A DNA stretch of 54,563 nt, from assembly GCA_964570325.1 (NCBI GenBank), contig CAZMXS010000025.1, positions 1 through 54,563 of the forward strand. The letters are read 5' to 3'. Every line of letters begins with the position of its first letter. Position 1 is the first letter of the stretch. Source of the DNA: CAZMXS01 sp964570325. GTDB lineage: Bacteria > Verrucomicrobiota > Kiritimatiellia > CAIQIC01 > CAZMXS01. A program made the position numbers and the translations under genes. Under the pieces are notes generated by a model. That model was not told the origin of the DNA, did not search any database, and saw only the letters and a program-made list of their open reading frames with translations. Positions 52,455 through 54,563 of this stretch are shown here, piece after piece.

Positions 52455-54104
52455 TCAATCGGAAGGAGTCAGCACGACATAGGTCGGCAATCCGATCGCG
52501 CCGAAATAATCGAGGATTTCTCTGGCCGGCGATTTTCCCGGGGTCTCAGCCTGGTACTTGACAAAAATAAATTCTTCCAGCCGCCGGCGGACAGCGGGAT
52601 CCTTGAAGGTGGTTTCATCCATGGCGAGGCAGTTCTTGCACCACGTGGCCCAGAAATCAATCAGGACCGGCGTCCCCTGTTCAAGCGAAAGGTTCAGCGC
52701 CTCGACCAGTTCACGATCGGACTGGCTGGACGTCACTACTCCGGCCGGCGTCAATCGTTCCGTTTTGAAAAGCCGCCACGCCAGATCGGCGTAATAAACG
52801 GCCAGCAACACAATGACGACTCCAAAAAGATATTTGATCCAGTTCATCCATCGGCCGGGTTTCGGCAGAAACGAAAGACCCGCGCCGGCAAACGGCCACG
52901 GCAGCCCCATGCCGAAGCCCAGCAGGAACGGCAGGAAAAGTCCGACCAGCACTCCCTTGCTGTATAGGTTGCCGGCCAGCAGCAGCACGGATATCACCAT
53001 CGGCGCCACGCACGCTCCCGCCAGCACGGCCGCCACCACACCCATTCCGAACACGGCAAAATAACGGCCGACCCCGCCTCCGCTCCGATCCGTCCTGACC
53101 GCCCCTTGGAATCGGCTGAAATCGATCCGCACGACATCGAACATGCCCAGCGCCAGCACGACGAACAGCGCGGCAATCGCCGCGTTAAACCACGGCGAAG
53201 CGTTGAGCGCGCCGAACCGGGCGCCGGTCAGCACCACGAGCAATCCCAGGCCGCCGTAGGCCAGCGCCATGCCCGCGCCATACAAACCGCCCAGGGCAAA
53301 CCCGCGCAGTGGCGATCCCGCCTTGGCGCCCGCGCCAATGATTGCGAGGTTGACCGGGATTAGCGGCAGCACGCATGGCGTCAGATTCAGCGCGGCGCCG
53401 CCCAGGATGATCAGCAGCACAGAAAGCCAGCCGGTCCAATCGGCCGCCGCGTTCGCGTCCGCCGCCGGCGCGCCCGGTCCCGCGCCGCCGGCGCCACGGT
53501 CAAGAAACGCCAGGAAGTCCGCGGGGTTCATATAGCCGGCGCCGCGCGCGCTCAAGGTAAACTGCCCGACCAGCAGACGCCAGTCCTCGGGCTGGCGAAC
53601 ACCACCCCCAGCCGGCGCCGACGGCGCGGAAGATGACTCCGCCATGCCGCCACCCAGTGAAAGTTTGAAAGCCCGCGTTTCAGGGAAAAAACACACCTCC
53701 TGATTGCAGCCCTGAAAGGCTACCCGCAAATCAATGGGCTTGCGCCGACGCGGATCGCCGACCTGATAAACCAACGTGAAGGACCGATCATAAACACGCT
53801 TCGGTTCGTTCAGAAATTTATCCTGAATCGTCATCGGCTCCGGCACGGCGAACGGCGCCAGCGTGACGTGATTGGTAGCGACAACTTCGAGATCATCGGC
53901 GTACAGGTAGTGCCCTTCCGGAATACTGAAAGCCAGCCTGACGAACAGGCTGTCGTTGGTCTTTTCCAGCCGCGCATCCAGCTTGAACGGACTATCGGCC
54001 AACGCGCAAAAAGGAAACCCGGAAGCCAGCAGCCAGAACAGCCCGCAGCCAAAACGAGCGCCCAATACCGCCCGCCAAAGCCCCACTATTCGCACCCTCA
54101 ACAT
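52455..54104 (-). CDS. dsbD: DsbD-type thiol:disulfide interchange protein
   Basis: A 549-residue inner-membrane redox protein. An N-terminal periplasmic DsbD-alpha domain carries the Cys pair CNQEVC (residues 133 and 138). A central eight-helix membrane domain carries Cys in LTPCVLPLIP and AGACVAPMV. A C-terminal thioredoxin domain has WCKNC. All three relays are therefore present. It passes reducing power from cytoplasmic thioredoxin to periplasmic proteins. The length is close to E. coli DsbD. Start at ATG 54104. It lies 63 bases after a TlpA-like gene on the same strand, a frequent pairing. Confidence 0.92.
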   Translation of the reverse strand: MLRVRIVGLWRAVLGARFGCGLFWLLASGFPFCALADSPFKLDARLEKTNDSLFVRLAFSIPEGHYLYADDLEVVATNHVTLAPFAVPEPMTIQDKFLNEPKRVYDRSFTLVYQVGDPRRRKPIDLRVAFQGCNQEVCFFPETRAFKLSLGGGMAESSSAPSAPAGGGVRQPEDWRLLVGQFTLSARGAGYMNPADFLAFLDRGAGGAGPGAPAADANAAADWTGWLSVLLIILGGAALNLTPCVLPLIPVNLAIIGAGAKAGSPLRGFALGGLYGAGMALAYGGLGLLVVLTGARFGALNASPWFNAAIAALFVVLALGMFDVVRIDFSRFQGAVRTDRSGGGVGRYFAVFGMGVVAAVLAGACVAPMVISVLLLAGNLYSKGVLVGLFLPFLLGFGMGLPWPFAGAGLSFLPKPGRWMNWIKYLFGVVIVLLAVYYADLAWRLFKTERLTPAGVVTSSQSDRELVEALNLSLEQGTPVLIDFWATWCKNCLAMDETTFKDPAVRRRLEEFIFVKYQAETPGKSPAREILDYFGAIGLPTYVVLTPSD

Positions 54105-54167
54105 TCCGCGCTCACCGTTCCTTTGAGCTTATCGTTCCGTTTTCACTTTTCCCGTTTTTCCTGCGCC

Positions 54168-54563
54168 TCACTCCGCCAGCAACGCCTCGATATCCGCGCG
54201 CAACTGGCTCTCCGGCACCATGCCTTGATAATGCTTCCGCACCAGCCCCATGCGGTCCACAATGAACTTGGTGGGGATGGCGCGAATGCCGCCATAGCTC
54301 ATCATCACCGACTCGTCCGCCAATGCAACCGGATATGGTAACTCGAATTTCTGCACCAACGTGGCCACTTTGACCGCCGGTCCCTCATCCACGGACAACC
54401 CAATAATTTCCAACCCGCGCGGTTGCAGTTCGCTATACAGGCGTTTGAGCGCGGGAATTTCCGCCTTGCAGGGCGGGCACCACGTGGCCCAGAAATCCAA
54501 CATCACCACCTGCCCGGTGAAAGCGGACAATTGTACCGTACCGGGGCCAGGCAGGCTGGGCAG
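54168..54563 (-). CDS. TlpA-like thioredoxin-fold protein (5' part outside window)
   Basis: The 131 C-terminal residues of a thioredoxin-family protein; the frame runs off the right edge. It shows the TlpA/ResA entry (LPSLPGPGTVQLSAFTGQVV), then the active site FWATWCPPC, the Pro-containing AIPTKFIVD loop and a C-terminal helix. Such proteins reduce cytochrome c or other periplasmic thiols and receive electrons from DsbD-type carriers. Upstream of the DsbD gene, probably in one operon. The signal peptide would lie beyond the window. Confidence 0.9.
   Translation of the reverse strand: MPSLPGPGTVQLSAFTGQVVMLDFWATWCPPCKAEIPALKRLYSELQPRGLEIIGLSVDEGPAVKVATLVQKFELPYPVALADESVMMSYGGIRAIPTKFIVDRMGLVRKHYQGMVPESQLRADIEALLAE

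Overview
The window reads as a stretch of chromosome from a GC-rich, Gram-negative-type bacterium of the PVC group. Kiritimatiellota/Verrucomicrobiota is my best guess. The evidence is indirect: DUF6785/OPT-type transporters, an SHD1-like domain, very large secreted beta-helix and LamG-type proteins, an Mla-type lipid transport locus (so an outer membrane) and a repeated 19-bp inverted repeat that I associate with such genomes. There are no rRNA genes, CRISPR arrays, phage genes or insertion sequences. One tRNA (Lys, TTT) is present.

Layout. 1-50: terminator of a gene left of the window. 298-5060: signalling genes, namely MglA-type GTPase plus roadblock (MglB-type) partner on the minus strand, a divergent Pro-rich protein ending in helix-hairpin-helix and roadblock modules, and a secreted/membrane DUF4388 protein. 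5356-7025: an AraC-type regulator and a lipoprotein. 7168-20502: eight tightly packed co-directional genes (unknown protein, PqqD-like protein, OPT-like DUF6785 carrier, FtsX permease, ABC ATPase, a 1601-residue fusion of a degenerate M28-peptidase-like region with an FtsX permease, a second OPT carrier, a second ABC ATPase). This is the most unusual metabolic/transport unit here. 20636-26962: a giant secreted protein with three beta-helix modules and FG-GAP-like repeats. 27153-28070: tRNA-Lys, a secreted carbohydrate-binding-like protein, and a possible small Cys-rich protein.

28329-32847 is an MCE/Mla-type lipid transport operon (LWP-repeat protein, MlaE, MlaF, MlaD, small membrane protein). 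MlaE seems to begin at an ATT codon. 32935-36237: guaB, a ZIP metal transporter and a HEAT-repeat protein. 36362-38296: a LexA/UmuD-like S24 protein and a Y-family polymerase behind a GAAC-N4-GTTC box, i.e. an SOS mutagenesis cassette. 38466-52339: a seven-gene minus-strand run coding only for secreted proteins, including three paralogues with a shared N-terminal domain and a 2480-residue giant, preceded by a strong palindrome. 52455-54563: DsbD-like and TlpA-like thiol-redox proteins, the latter cut by the window edge.

Two loci look least described: the dual OPT / dual FtsX-ABC operon with its dead-peptidase fusion, and the secreted-protein operon at 38466-52339. All functional links inside them are inferred from gene order and domain content.
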